Below are positions 43,284 through 51,844 of a stretch of 64,000 nt of DNA, one piece after another. The DNA is from JAGNNV01 sp031412915 (lineage in GTDB: Bacteria > Acidobacteriota > Vicinamibacteria > Fen-336 > JAGNNV01). A model generated the notes under the pieces. It saw only the letters and a list, made by a program, of their open reading frames with translations, was not told the DNA's origin and made no database searches. Each line of letters opens with the position of its first letter. Positions within the stretch are counted from its first letter, which is position 1. The stretch spans positions 41,469 through 105,468 of the forward strand of contig JANODX010000158.1 of NCBI GenBank assembly GCA_031412915.1. The letters run 5' to 3'. The position numbers and the translations under genes are program-made.

Positions 43284-44657
43284 CTAGCGGACTCGGGCAC
43301 GGGCCGCGCGAAGGGAAACCCTGACCGCGGCCGGAGCGGTCCCCCCGCGAGCGGCTTTCGCCGCCACCGCCTTCGTCGGATCGAAGAAGTCCTTGATCCG
43401 GCCTGCGATCTTCGGATGCCGCCCCTGCAGGGTCGCGCGGGCGATGTCCCGAAGGGGGACCTTCGCTTTCACTGCATCCGCCACCATCGAACCCACGATC
43501 CCATGGGCCTTGCGGAAGGGCACGCCTTCGCGGGCCAGGGCGACGGCGAGGGAGGCCGCCATCATCCCTTCGACCGAGGCCGCCTTTCTCATCACCGCCG
43601 GATTGAGAGTCAGCCCGCGTACCACCGAGGCGGTCACCGTAATCGAAGGAAGAACGGCATCGAACGCGTCGAAGACCGCTTCCTTGTCCTCCTGGAAGTC
43701 CTTTTGATAGCTGACCGGAACGCCGGTGGTGAGGGCGAGAAGCCGCACCACCGCACCGGTGGTGCGCGCCGCTTTGCCGCGGACAAGCTCCATCGAATCC
43801 GGATTCTTCTTCTGCGGCATGAGGCTCGAGCCCGTGGTGAACGCGTCGGGAAGCGCCAAGAAACCATAGGGCAGGGAGGAATAGTGGATCAGATCCTCGG
43901 CCAGTCGGGACAGGTGGGCCTGGATCTGGGCCAAGGCGAAGACGAACTCGGCCGCGAAGTCCCGGTCGGAAATGGCATCGAGAGCGTTTTCGGACACCGT
44001 TGCAAAACCCAAAGCGCGGGCGAGGGCTTCGCGTTTCAGGGGAAGTGCGGTGCCGGCCAGAGCCCCGGAGCCGAGGGGTGAGACGTTGACCCGGGCGCGC
44101 GCGTCCGCCAACCGTTCGGAGTCGCGCACCAGGGCCCAGGCATGGGCGCCCGCCCAGTGGCCGAACGTGATGGGCTCGGCCTCGCGGGTATGGGTGTAAC
44201 CCGGCATGGGCAGGGCGGCGCCTTGAAGACCCCGCGCCACCAGGGCTTCGACCAGATCCCTGATTCGAGGACGGAGGTCGTCGATCGCGCCGCGGATGAA
44301 GAGGCGAAGGGCAGTCACGGACTGCTCGTTGCGACTACGCCCGAGGTGGCCCTGCCCGGCGAGCGGACCGATCTCCTGTTCGAGGCGCGTCTCCACGAAG
44401 GAGTGAACGTCTTCGACGTCGATGTCAGCGTACGAGGGATCCGCTTCGTACTTCGCGAGGACGCGGGTGAGACCGCGATCGAGCCTGGCCGCATCCTTCG
44501 CCGGAATGGCTCGGCACCGACCGAGGGCGAGGGCGTAGGCGCGCGAGGCCGCGATCTCTTCGCGGATCAGACGGCGGTCGAAAGGAAATGACCGGTTGAA
44601 CTCCCAGAAGAGCCGGTCCGGCTCGCTGTCGTAATTTCCACCCCAGAGCCTACTCAT
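43284..44657 (-). CDS. argH: Argininosuccinate lyase
   Basis: The last arginine-synthesis enzyme splits argininosuccinate to arginine and fumarate. The 457-residue protein shows MSRLWGGNYDSEPDRLFWEF, the region LGRSRNEQSVTALRLF and the signature GSSLMPQKKNPDSMEL. It is the last gene of the arg operon, separated from argJ by about 200 bases that carry hairpins. ATG 44657 is the start that matches the family N-terminus. The C-terminus carries a basic Ala/Arg-rich extension (about 25 residues) not typical of ArgH. Confidence 0.94.
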   Translation of the reverse strand: MSRLWGGNYDSEPDRLFWEFNRSFPFDRRLIREEIAASRAYALALGRCRAIPAKDAARLDRGLTRVLAKYEADPSYADIDVEDVHSFVETRLEQEIGPLAGQGHLGRSRNEQSVTALRLFIRGAIDDLRPRIRDLVEALVARGLQGAALPMPGYTHTREAEPITFGHWAGAHAWALVRDSERLADARARVNVSPLGSGALAGTALPLKREALARALGFATVSENALDAISDRDFAAEFVFALAQIQAHLSRLAEDLIHYSSLPYGFLALPDAFTTGSSLMPQKKNPDSMELVRGKAARTTGAVVRLLALTTGVPVSYQKDFQEDKEAVFDAFDAVLPSITVTASVVRGLTLNPAVMRKAASVEGMMAASLAVALAREGVPFRKAHGIVGSMVADAVKAKVPLRDIARATLQGRHPKIAGRIKDFFDPTKAVAAKAARGGTAPAAVRVSLRAARARVR

Positions 44658-44751
44658 AGGGGGAATCCTAGCCGGGCCGGCCACAGACAGCCAGACAAGG
44701 TCTTGCGCCATCACGTCTGGATTCGGCCTTAGGTGCGACGACTCCGCTTTC

Positions 44752-44778
44752 GATGCGACGGATTCACTCCGGCGCATC
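44752..44778. repeat. Imperfect hairpin with GGATTCACTCC core
   Basis: The sequence can fold as GATGCG (44752-44757) with CGCATC (44773-44778), then a mismatch, then CGGA with TCCG, leaving loop TTCAC. The GGATTCACTCC core recurs exactly in the hairpin after purF (60241-60251) and in a variant at 60148-60158. It lies in the 204-base gap between argJ and argH. Confidence 0.5.
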
Positions 44779-44824
44779 GAGCAAACGCCCGAAACTCGTC
44801 GCGCCGAAGGCCGGGGGGGGCCAG

Positions 44825-44852
44825 GGGGGGACGGGTCAGGGTCCGTCCCCCC
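44825..44852. repeat. Strong GC hairpin after argJ, REP-like
   Basis: A perfect 10-bp stem, GGGGGGACGG / CCGTCCCCCC around an 8-base loop, begins 10 bases past the argJ stop. A separate run of eight G bases lies just before it at 44813-44820. There is no T-run after the stem in either direction, so it is a poor intrinsic terminator. It resembles REP-type intergenic palindromes of the 'GGGTCAGGGTCCGTCCCC' kind that I recall from several genomes, which may stabilise or partly stop the mRNA before argH. Confidence 0.5.
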
Positions 44853-44861
44853 TTGACTCAA

Positions 44862-46064
44862 TTAGGTCCGGTAGTGGGCGTTGATGTCCACGTACGACTT
44901 CGTGAGGTCGCACATCCACATCGATTCGGTGGCCTCCCCCGCGTGAAGATCGACGGTAAGGCGCCCGGGATCGGCGAGCATGGCCTGATGAGCCGCGGCC
45001 TCGTCGTAGGCGCGCGCCGCTCCGCCCTCGCAGACGAAGACGTCGCCGATGTAGACGTCCACCCTGTTGATGTCGAATTCGACGCCGGCGCGACCAGCCG
45101 CGGCGAGTATTCGCCCCCAATTCGGATCTCCTCCGTGGAGCGCGGTTTTGACCAGGAGAGAATCCGCGATGGTGCGTCCGATGCGCAGAGCGTTTTCGGT
45201 CGATCGCGCGCCCTTGACCACGACCTCGGCGATCCTCTGCACGCCTTCCCCGTCGCGAATCATCATCAGGGCAAGATCGCGACACACCTCACGCAAAGCG
45301 TCGCGGAGCAGCTCGTAAGCGGGTCCCGGACCCGTGATCGGCCTCGCCCCCGCGGCCCCGTTCGCGAGAACGATGGCGGTGTCGTTGGTCGACGTGTCGG
45401 AGTCGACAGTGATGCGATTGAACGTGGGGCCCACCGCCTCGATCAAGGCCGTATCCAGCACCGCCCGGTCGATCGTCGCATCGGTGGTGAAAAACGCCAG
45501 CATGGTGGCGTGAAGGGGGGCGAGGTTCGGCGCAATCATCCCGGCGCCTTTCGCCATGCCGCCCACCGTAACCGTGACTCCCTCGAGGTCGAAGCGGCGC
45601 GAGGACTCCTTGGGCTTTGTGTCGGTGGTCATGATCGCCCGGGCCGCCGCTCCTCCGCCTTCCCGGGAGAGGGCGGCTATGGCTTTGGGAATGGCGCCCC
45701 GAACCCTGTCCATCGGGAGGTTGACGCCGATCACACCGGTCGAAGAAACGAGGACTTCGGTCACCGGGCAACCAAGGGCCGAAGCGGTCAGAGCGGCGGT
45801 CTCGCGCGAATCCGACATTCCCCGAGGACCGGTGGCGGCGTTTGCACAGCCTGCATTGACGACCACGGCTCGGGCCCGGCCGCCTCTGAGATGCTCGGCC
45901 GTGACGAGGACCGGCGCCGCCTTGGCGAGGTTGGTGGTGAAGACTCCCGAGGCCACGCAAGGCCGGTCGGAAACAAGCAGAGCGAAATCCGTGCGCCCCG
46001 GCTTGATTCCAGCCTCCACCGCGGCCGCGCGAAAACCACGCGCTGCGGTGACGCCCGTACTCAC
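44862..46064 (-). CDS. argJ: Bifunctional ornithine acetyltransferase / N-acetylglutamate synthase
   Basis: ArgJ moves the acetyl group from N-acetylornithine to glutamate, which recycles it and primes the cycle. The 400-residue precursor has the self-cleavage region PLHATMLAFFTTDATIDRAV (cut before the Thr in ATML to give alpha and beta chains), and typical blocks GVFTTNLAKAAPV, VVVNAGCANAATG and ALHGGDPNWGRILAA. ArgJ of this type makes argA and argE unnecessary. The start is GTG 46064. Confidence 0.94.
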   Translation of the reverse strand: MSTGVTAARGFRAAAVEAGIKPGRTDFALLVSDRPCVASGVFTTNLAKAAPVLVTAEHLRGGRARAVVVNAGCANAATGPRGMSDSRETAALTASALGCPVTEVLVSSTGVIGVNLPMDRVRGAIPKAIAALSREGGGAAARAIMTTDTKPKESSRRFDLEGVTVTVGGMAKGAGMIAPNLAPLHATMLAFFTTDATIDRAVLDTALIEAVGPTFNRITVDSDTSTNDTAIVLANGAAGARPITGPGPAYELLRDALREVCRDLALMMIRDGEGVQRIAEVVVKGARSTENALRIGRTIADSLLVKTALHGGDPNWGRILAAAGRAGVEFDINRVDVYIGDVFVCEGGAARAYDEAAAHQAMLADPGRLTVDLHAGEATESMWMCDLTKSYVDINAHYRT

Positions 46065-46086
46065 AGCATCGCCTCGGTGGTCTCGT

Positions 46087-47301
46087 TCACTTTCCCCTCC
46101 CCTCGCGCGTGATGGCGCGAACGCGCTCCGGCAGCGAGAAGAGCCGGATGAAGCCCTCGGCGTCCTTGTGGTCGTACTTCATGCCTTCACCGAAAGTCGC
46201 GAGGTCCTCGCGATAGAGGCTGCGCGGGGAACGGCGGCCGACCGCGGTCACACTGCCCTTGAAGAGCCGCAAACGGACCTCCCCGCTCACTTCCTGCTGG
46301 GTGAAGTCGACGAACGCGGCGAGAGCGTTGCGCAGGGTGGAGAACCAAAGGCCGTCGTAGACGAGCTCCGAGTAGCGGATGGCCAGTTGACCCTTGACCG
46401 CGATGGTCTGCCGGTCGAGGCACATGCTTTCGAGTTCCCGATGTGCTTCGTAGAGCACGGTACCCCCGGGGGCCTCGTAGACCCCCCGAGACTTCATGCC
46501 TACGAGCCGGTCTTCCACGATGTCCAGTCTGCCCACGCCGTGCGCGGCGGCGCGCCGGTTCAGCGACTCGACCAGGGCTACGGGGCGGTGCGTCTTGCCG
46601 TCGACCGATGTGGGCACCCCTTTCTCAAAACCGATGGTCAGTTCCTCGGCCTGGTCCGGAGCGTCCTCCGGCTCGACGGAGAGCCGGAACATCTCCGGCA
46701 CCGGCGCGCTCCACGGATCTTCGAGATTTCCGCCCTCGTGGGAGAGATGCCAGAGATTTCCGTCACGGCTGAAGAGGTCCTTCTTCGTCTGCTCGACCGG
46801 GATGTTGTGACTGGCCGCGTACTCGAGGGCGTCTTCACGGGAGCGGATGTTCCACTCCTTCCAGGGAGCGATCACGCGCAGATGCGGCGCGAAGGTTGCG
46901 TAGGCCACTTCGAACCGCACCTGGTCGTTCCCCTTGCCCGTGGCTCCGTGAGCCACCGCGTCGGCACCCTCGGCCAGCGCGCACATCACCTGACCGTAAC
47001 CGAGGAGCGGCCGGGCCAACGACGTGCCCAGAAGATAGCGGCCCTCGTACCGAGCACCCGCCTGCATGGCTTTGAAGCAGTAGTCGCGCACGAAGGTCTC
47101 GCGCAGATCCTCGACGATGCACTTACTGGCGCCGGTGGCGAGCGCCTTCCGCTTCACCGCCTCCAGGTCTTCTCCCTGGCCCACGTCGCCGCAGTATCCG
47201 ATGATCTCGGCGCCGCCATAGTTCTCCTTGATCCAGGGAATGATGATCGACGTATCCAGACCGCCCGAATAGGCGAGCACGACCTTCTTCACGGAACTCA
47301 T
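46087..47301 (-). CDS. argG: Argininosuccinate synthase
   Basis: The 404-residue enzyme joins citrulline and aspartate using ATP. The P-loop KKVVLAYSGGLDTSIIIPWI, the TGKGNDQVRFEVAY segment and the EGRYLLGTSLARPLLG block are all present. It belongs to the arg operon, with 22 bases to argJ and 70 bases from argD. Citrulline must come from ornithine carbamoyltransferase (argF), which is not in the window. Confidence 0.96.
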   Translation of the reverse strand: MSSVKKVVLAYSGGLDTSIIIPWIKENYGGAEIIGYCGDVGQGEDLEAVKRKALATGASKCIVEDLRETFVRDYCFKAMQAGARYEGRYLLGTSLARPLLGYGQVMCALAEGADAVAHGATGKGNDQVRFEVAYATFAPHLRVIAPWKEWNIRSREDALEYAASHNIPVEQTKKDLFSRDGNLWHLSHEGGNLEDPWSAPVPEMFRLSVEPEDAPDQAEELTIGFEKGVPTSVDGKTHRPVALVESLNRRAAAHGVGRLDIVEDRLVGMKSRGVYEAPGGTVLYEAHRELESMCLDRQTIAVKGQLAIRYSELVYDGLWFSTLRNALAAFVDFTQQEVSGEVRLRLFKGSVTAVGRRSPRSLYREDLATFGEGMKYDHKDAEGFIRLFSLPERVRAITREGRGK

Positions 47302-47371
47302 GGGTGTTTGTTCTCCTCGGACGTTCTTTTGGCGGGCGGGGGGGACGACAACCTCTTCAGCTTAGGACGCT

Positions 47372-48532
47372 TCAGGCCGGCAGTTCTCCAACCACCGTAT
47401 CAAGGGCGGCGAGAAATTCCCGGATCTCGGCGGGCTTGATCACGAGCGGGGGCAGGAGACGCAGGACTTTCTCGCCCGCCTTGATGGTCAGAATGCCCTT
47501 CTCCCGAAGCCCCTTCACAACCACGGACGCGTCGCTCTTGAACTCGACGCCCTGCATGAGCCCGAGGCCGCGCACATCCACGATCTGAGTCGGGTGCTTG
47601 CGGGCGATCTTCTTGAGGCCGCGCCGAAGCTGCTCGCCCTTCTTCGCCACCGATTCCACGAAACCGGGCGTGGTCAGCCGATCGAGGATCGCGTTAGACG
47701 CGGCCGCGCACACCGGATTCCCGCCGAAGGTCGAGCCATGGTCGCCCACGTGGATCTTCGATACGTGCTCCTCCCCTAGAAGGGTCGCCCCCATGGGGAG
47801 ACCGCCGCCGAGGGGCTTGGCCACGGTGAGAATGTCGGGGGTGATCTGCGCGTGTTCGTACGCGAACATCTTCCCCGTCCGACCAAAGCCGCACTGGATC
47901 TCATCGATGATGAGAAGCGCGCCGCGCTCGGTGCAGATACGCCGCAGACCCTGGAGAAACTCGATGGAGGCGGGACGCAGACCGCCCTCCCCCTGGACCG
48001 GCTCGACCAGGACCGCCGCCGTCCTTGGACCTACCCGCTCCGCGATCGCGTTGAGATCGCCCCAGGGCAGAAAACCGGTGTCGGGGAGAAGGGGGGCGAA
48101 AGGCTCCCGGTACTTGGGCGTCCAGGTCAGGGAAAGGACCCCCATGGTCCGTCCATGGAACGAGCGGTCGAAGGCGAAGAGTTCCGTCCGGCCCTGCTCG
48201 TTGCCCACGCGTCGGGCGAACTTGATCGCGGCCTCGTTCGCCTCGCTGCCGGAGTTGGAGAAGAAGACCCTCGATGGAAAGGCCAGGGCGACCAGACGCT
48301 GGGCCAGGCGCGAGGTCGGCTCGGAGTGATAGAGATTGCTGATATGCATCAGCTTCCCCGCCTGATCACGAATCGCCTTCACCACCGTGCTTTCGCCGTA
48401 CCCCAGGCCATTCACCGCGATCCCCGCGCAGAAGTCGAGGAACCGGCGATCGTCGCTGGTCCAAAGCGTGGACCCCTTTCCGCGGACCAGGATGAGGTCG
48501 CGATCGTAGAGGGAGAGAAGAGCCTGACTCAT
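47372..48532 (-). CDS. argD: Acetylornithine aminotransferase
   Basis: This 386-residue PLP aminotransferase converts N-acetylglutamate semialdehyde to N-acetylornithine. Landmarks are FCAGIAVNGLGYGESTVVKA, FFSNSGSEANEAAIKFAR, and the Schiff-base Lys in LTVAKPLGGGLPMGA followed by HGSTFGGNPVCAAAS. It sits between argB (18 bases) and argG in the operon. Related succinylornithine or lysine-pathway transaminase activity is possible, but the operon supports arginine. Confidence 0.94.
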   Translation of the reverse strand: MSQALLSLYDRDLILVRGKGSTLWTSDDRRFLDFCAGIAVNGLGYGESTVVKAIRDQAGKLMHISNLYHSEPTSRLAQRLVALAFPSRVFFSNSGSEANEAAIKFARRVGNEQGRTELFAFDRSFHGRTMGVLSLTWTPKYREPFAPLLPDTGFLPWGDLNAIAERVGPRTAAVLVEPVQGEGGLRPASIEFLQGLRRICTERGALLIIDEIQCGFGRTGKMFAYEHAQITPDILTVAKPLGGGLPMGATLLGEEHVSKIHVGDHGSTFGGNPVCAAASNAILDRLTTPGFVESVAKKGEQLRRGLKKIARKHPTQIVDVRGLGLMQGVEFKSDASVVVKGLREKGILTIKAGEKVLRLLPPLVIKPAEIREFLAALDTVVGELPA

Positions 48533-48550
48533 GGGATCACGTCCCTTTCA

Positions 48551-49294
48551 CTAGAGCGAGATTCGAGTTCCGGGGAAGCCGCCTTCAATGCGGGCCCGAC
48601 CCGCGATGATCACCGCGGGGATGCCTGAACGGACGGCATCGAGGGCCATCCGGACTTTCATGGCCATGCCGCCGTGAATCGACCCGTCGGCGGTGCGAGC
48701 CTGGATGTCCGCTTCATTCAAGCGGGTCACCGGGGCGCCATCGAGGACCACACCATCGACATCGGAGAGAAAGACCAGGGTCTCGGCTGAGATCTTGCGT
48801 GCGATCGACTGCGCGAACTCGTCGGCGTTGACGTTCACCGCCTGGCCCGAAGGGTCGTTCGAAACCGGCGAGATCACGGGGACGAGCTTCGCGGCCCAAA
48901 GCGCTTCGAGGATCTTCGGATCCACCCGATCGGGAGAGCCCACCTGACCGAGGCCGGGGACGAGCGCGGCGCGAATCAGGTTCAGGACCCGACCCGAGAT
49001 TCCCACGGCGGGGAGGCCGGCGCGCGCGAGGCCGGAGGCGAGGGCGGGGTTCACCGACCCGGTGAGGACCATCTCCACGACCTCCATGGCGGCCGGAGAC
49101 GTCTCGCGGCGGCCGTGGGTGAATTTCGATTCGATCCCAAGCTGCTTCAGCATGCGCTCGACCTGACGTCCCCCGCCGTGCACGAGCGCAACCTCCCCTT
49201 CGAATTCGCCGATCTCCTTCGCGAGGGGAGCGAGGAGCCCGGGGTCTTCAAGGGCGGGGCCGCCCACCTTGTAGACGCGCTTCCCTCGCGACAT
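48551..49294 (-). CDS. argB: Acetylglutamate kinase
   Basis: The 247-residue amino-acid kinase phosphorylates N-acetylglutamate. It has the start RVYKVGGPAL, nucleotide/phosphate loop ALVHGGGRQVERML, the substrate segment HGRRETSPAAMEVVEMVLTG and VNVNADEFAQSIA, matching ArgB. The GLSGxDG loop of most ArgB proteins reads GISGRVLNL here, so that hairpin is unusual. ArgB enzymes are often inhibited by arginine; the N-terminal helix that confers it is absent in this short version. ATG 49294 overlaps the argC stop (TGATG); GTG 49297 is also possible. Confidence 0.9.
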   Translation of the reverse strand: MSRGKRVYKVGGPALEDPGLLAPLAKEIGEFEGEVALVHGGGRQVERMLKQLGIESKFTHGRRETSPAAMEVVEMVLTGSVNPALASGLARAGLPAVGISGRVLNLIRAALVPGLGQVGSPDRVDPKILEALWAAKLVPVISPVSNDPSGQAVNVNADEFAQSIARKISAETLVFLSDVDGVVLDGAPVTRLNEADIQARTADGSIHGGMAMKVRMALDAVRSGIPAVIIAGRARIEGGFPGTRISL

Positions 49295-50274
49295 CACAAG
49301 AGCCCCTCCGTCTCATTGAAACCAAGCGCCACGTTCATGTTCTGAATGGCCTGGCCAGCCGCACCCTTGACCAGATTGTCCAGGGCCGAAACGATAATGA
49401 CGCGTCCCGGGGCGCCCTCGTGGACCGACATCAGGCAGAGATTCGTGCGATTCACGTCCTTGAGCTTCGGCGCCGGATCCACCACCCGGACGAAAGGCGC
49501 GCGGGCATAGCAGGAGGAAAGAGCGGAGCGCAACTCCTCCGCGGGCCTTCGGGTCCGCACGTAGATCGCGGCGAGTATTCCCCGCTCGACGGGAAGGAGA
49601 TGGGGTGAAAAGGTGAGGGTCGGTCGGATGCCGGTGACACGCTCGGTGGTTTCCTCGATCTCGCCCAGGTGACGGTGCCTTCGACCCTGGGAATAGATGG
49701 AAAAGTTGCTCTCGACTTCGCAGAAAAGCAGATCCTCGCGCAGGGCGCGGCCGGCGCCGGAGACGCCGCTCTTCGCATCCACGACGATGTCGTCCGCTTC
49801 CACCAGCCTCTCCTTGATCAAGGGAAGGAGCGGCAGCATGACGGAGGTCGCGTAGCAACCGGGGTTCGAGATCAGGCGGGCGTTCCGAAGGTCCGATCGG
49901 AACACCTCGGTCAGCCCGAAGACGGCATGGGGCAGGAGATCCGGGGCGGCGTGATCGTGTTCGTACCAGCGTTTGTAGCTCTCCTTGGTCCGCAGTCTGA
50001 AGTCGCCGGAGAGGTCGATGATGAGGGCGTCCGGCTGAGAGTCCCTCAGCTTAAGGACGTAGCTCGCGGACGTGCCATGGGGCAGGCAAAGAAAATGGAC
50101 GTCGGCCGCCCGCGAAAGGCCTTCCTCGTGAGGAATATGAGGCTTCGCGGAACCGGTCGAAAACAGAACCGAGGCCCGCGGGTGGCGACGGAGCCAAAAG
50201 GAGAGCTCGCGGCCGGAATAACCGGATCCCCCGAAGATCCCGACGGTCACGGCCTTTTGATTAGAGGCGTCCAA
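49294..50274 (-). CDS. argC: N-acetyl-gamma-glutamyl-phosphate reductase
   Basis: ArgC reduces N-acetylglutamyl phosphate with NADPH. The NADP-binding loop VTVGIFGGSGYSGRELSFWL, catalytic Cys in LISNPGCYATSVML, SGVSGAGRAL and the SFSPH-type block FSPHLLPVERGIL are all seen. It heads the operon argC-argB-argD-argG-argJ-argH. Start choice is uncertain: TTG 50274 gives MDASNQKAVTVGIFGG and GTG 50250 starts at VTVGIFGG; the frame is also open upstream to 50343. No operator for ArgR was identified. Confidence 0.92.
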   Translation of the reverse strand: MDASNQKAVTVGIFGGSGYSGRELSFWLRRHPRASVLFSTGSAKPHIPHEEGLSRAADVHFLCLPHGTSASYVLKLRDSQPDALIIDLSGDFRLRTKESYKRWYEHDHAAPDLLPHAVFGLTEVFRSDLRNARLISNPGCYATSVMLPLLPLIKERLVEADDIVVDAKSGVSGAGRALREDLLFCEVESNFSIYSQGRRHRHLGEIEETTERVTGIRPTLTFSPHLLPVERGILAAIYVRTRRPAEELRSALSSCYARAPFVRVVDPAPKLKDVNRTNLCLMSVHEGAPGRVIIVSALDNLVKGAAGQAIQNMNVALGFNETEGLL

Positions 50275-50355
50275 ATTCCTGGGTCCTGAGACTTCGCGGC
50301 GGGGGAGGCGGGTAGCAAAAGAGACGACCCGCCGACGAGTCAATAGGCGAGCGGC

Positions 50356-50751
50356 TTAGAACATCGGCCGGGAGATCGTGTTCTCAAAGGTCACCGACTT
50401 CTTCGCGCCGAAAAGGCTGTATTCCCGCGAATAGGTGCAGGACACCGTGCGCAGGCCGCCGATGCCTCCCGCCGAGGTCACTTCGCAGGTATCCGGATCC
50501 AGGTAGGCGATCAGTCCGGTTTCTTCAACCGCCTTCTTGATCGCCTGTTTGGCGCGAACGTCGCCGTCTTTGTTTGGAGGGAACCTTCCCGCAATGCTGG
50601 TGAGCTTGTCCTCGAACTGGTAGTTGTCCCAATAGACCGGCCCGATGTTCTTGGCGGCCAGGGCGACGGCAATCAGAACTACCAGCATGACGATGCTGCC
50701 GAGCTGTCCTTCGCCGCGCTCGCCCGACCTCGAATGGAGGGTTGATTTCAT
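50356..50751 (-). CDS. DUF4845-like single-pass membrane protein
   Basis: The 131-residue protein has a polar N-terminus (MKSTLHSRSGERGEGQLGSI) and one helix (IVMLVVLIAVALAAKNIGPV), then a soluble part with one likely disulfide (Cys near 94 and 109). It resembles DUF4845, a family often next to lepB, as here (28 bases after lepB). Its function is unknown; it may take part in protein export or in the maturation of secreted peptides. ATG 50751 follows AAAGGA; a TTG at 50766 is possible. Confidence 0.7.
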   Translation of the reverse strand: MKSTLHSRSGERGEGQLGSIVMLVVLIAVALAAKNIGPVYWDNYQFEDKLTSIAGRFPPNKDGDVRAKQAIKKAVEETGLIAYLDPDTCEVTSAGGIGGLRTVSCTYSREYSLFGAKKSVTFENTISRPMF

Positions 50752-50779
50752 GGCAAATCCTTTCAAAGACTTCTGAAGA

Positions 50780-51475
50780 CTACCTGATCACGTGAAAGGT
50801 CCGCGACCATCGCGTTCTTCCGAAGGCGGAAAGCGTGTCCTTGACCCACTGAAACGAGGCGCCTTGCTGGTACTCCTCGCGCGAGGCCTCGTAAGACCAG
50901 TAGACCACCACGGCGCGGCCCTTGACTTGAGACTGGGGCAGGGTGCCCCAGAACCGGCTGTCCCGGCTGTTGTCCCGGTTGTCCCCCATCATCATGAGCT
51001 GGCCGGCGGGGATCTTCTGAGGACCGAAGTTGTCGCGGATGTCCTCGCCCACCAGGCCATAGTCGGGGTCGGTCCGCTTGAGCGGAGGCTCGAGAAAATG
51101 CGCGTAGGACTCGACGAGCGCCTTGCCGTTGATCAGGACCTGCTTGTCCTGAATTTCGAGGGTCTCGCCGGGAAGGCCGATGACCCGCTTGATGAAGTCG
51201 CGGGTGGGATCCTCGGGGAACTTGAACACCAGGACATCGCCGCGGTTGATCGAACGCTTGGCGAAGAGGAGATCCTCCACCCGGCCGAGCGAGGGCGAGA
51301 AGACCAGCTTGTCCACGAGAAGGTGGTCGCCGATCAGCAGGTTCGGCTCCATCGATCCAGTCGGGATCTTGAAGGCCTGAAAGATGAAGGCCCGAACGTA
51401 CAGGGCAAGGATCACCGCCCCCACGAGCATTTCGAGATACTCGCGGGCCACAGATTTCGCCGGCGCCGCGCTCAC
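50780..51475 (-). CDS. lepB: Signal peptidase I
   Basis: The 231-residue enzyme cleaves signal peptides on the outer face of the inner membrane. The N-terminal helix (YLEMLVGAVILALYVRAFIF) anchors it. The catalytic Ser is in IPTGSMEPNLLIGDHLL and the general base Lys in TRDFIKRVIGLPGETLEI, followed by MMGDNRDNSRDSRFWG. The GTG start at 51475 overlaps the stop of the PqqD-like gene (GTGA), so it is physically tied to the peptide cassette. The gene also leads into a DUF4845-like gene. Confidence 0.95.
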   Translation of the reverse strand: MSAAPAKSVAREYLEMLVGAVILALYVRAFIFQAFKIPTGSMEPNLLIGDHLLVDKLVFSPSLGRVEDLLFAKRSINRGDVLVFKFPEDPTRDFIKRVIGLPGETLEIQDKQVLINGKALVESYAHFLEPPLKRTDPDYGLVGEDIRDNFGPQKIPAGQLMMMGDNRDNSRDSRFWGTLPQSQVKGRAVVVYWSYEASREEYQQGASFQWVKDTLSAFGRTRWSRTFHVIR

Positions 51476-51819
51476 CCCTGCACCGTCCGGTTCGGCTCGA
51501 CGAACTCGATGGCTCGCGCTTCCAGGAGTTGGGATAAGAACTGCCCGCAGTCGGCCACGGCCTGATCCTTGGACACCTGGAAGTCCGCCGCCACCAGGGC
51601 GGCGATTTCGGCTCCCGTCTTTCGCCCATCGATCCGGTCCCAGATGAACGTGCCGGAATCGTTGAGATTGAAGACCGAGTCGATCTGCGCTCCCCGAGAG
51701 GCCAGGGGCACGAGAATGTGCTCCCCGGCCACCACCCGGGAGACGACCCTGGGCGATTGCCTCGGAACCGCGGAGAGAAGGACGGCGGGATCAGGGTGAG
51801 AATCGATCACAACAACCAA
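51472..51819 (-). CDS. PqqD-like peptide-binding protein
   Basis: The 115-residue protein has the PqqD-fold signature FNLNDSGTFIWDRIDGRKTG, then EIAALVAADFQVSKDQAVADC, as in RiPP recognition elements that bind leader peptides. It would present the precursor peptide (54073-54246) to the modifying enzymes. TTG 51819 gives the longest frame and GTG 51810 is an alternative; neither has a strong ribosome-binding site. It starts 25 bases after the HPr-kinase-like gene stops and its own stop overlaps lepB. Confidence 0.8.
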   Translation of the reverse strand: MVVVIDSHPDPAVLLSAVPRQSPRVVSRVVAGEHILVPLASRGAQIDSVFNLNDSGTFIWDRIDGRKTGAEIAALVAADFQVSKDQAVADCGQFLSQLLEARAIEFVEPNRTVQG

Positions 51820-51844
51820 GGATAAGGCGACAGGCCTTGGGCGC

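Noticed and set aside
48551..49294. LysZ-type kinase working with the LysW-like protein
   Set aside because: The kinase sits in an operon with argC, argD and a bifunctional argJ, which use acetylated intermediates, and its motifs fit ArgB; no LysX-type ligase is present.
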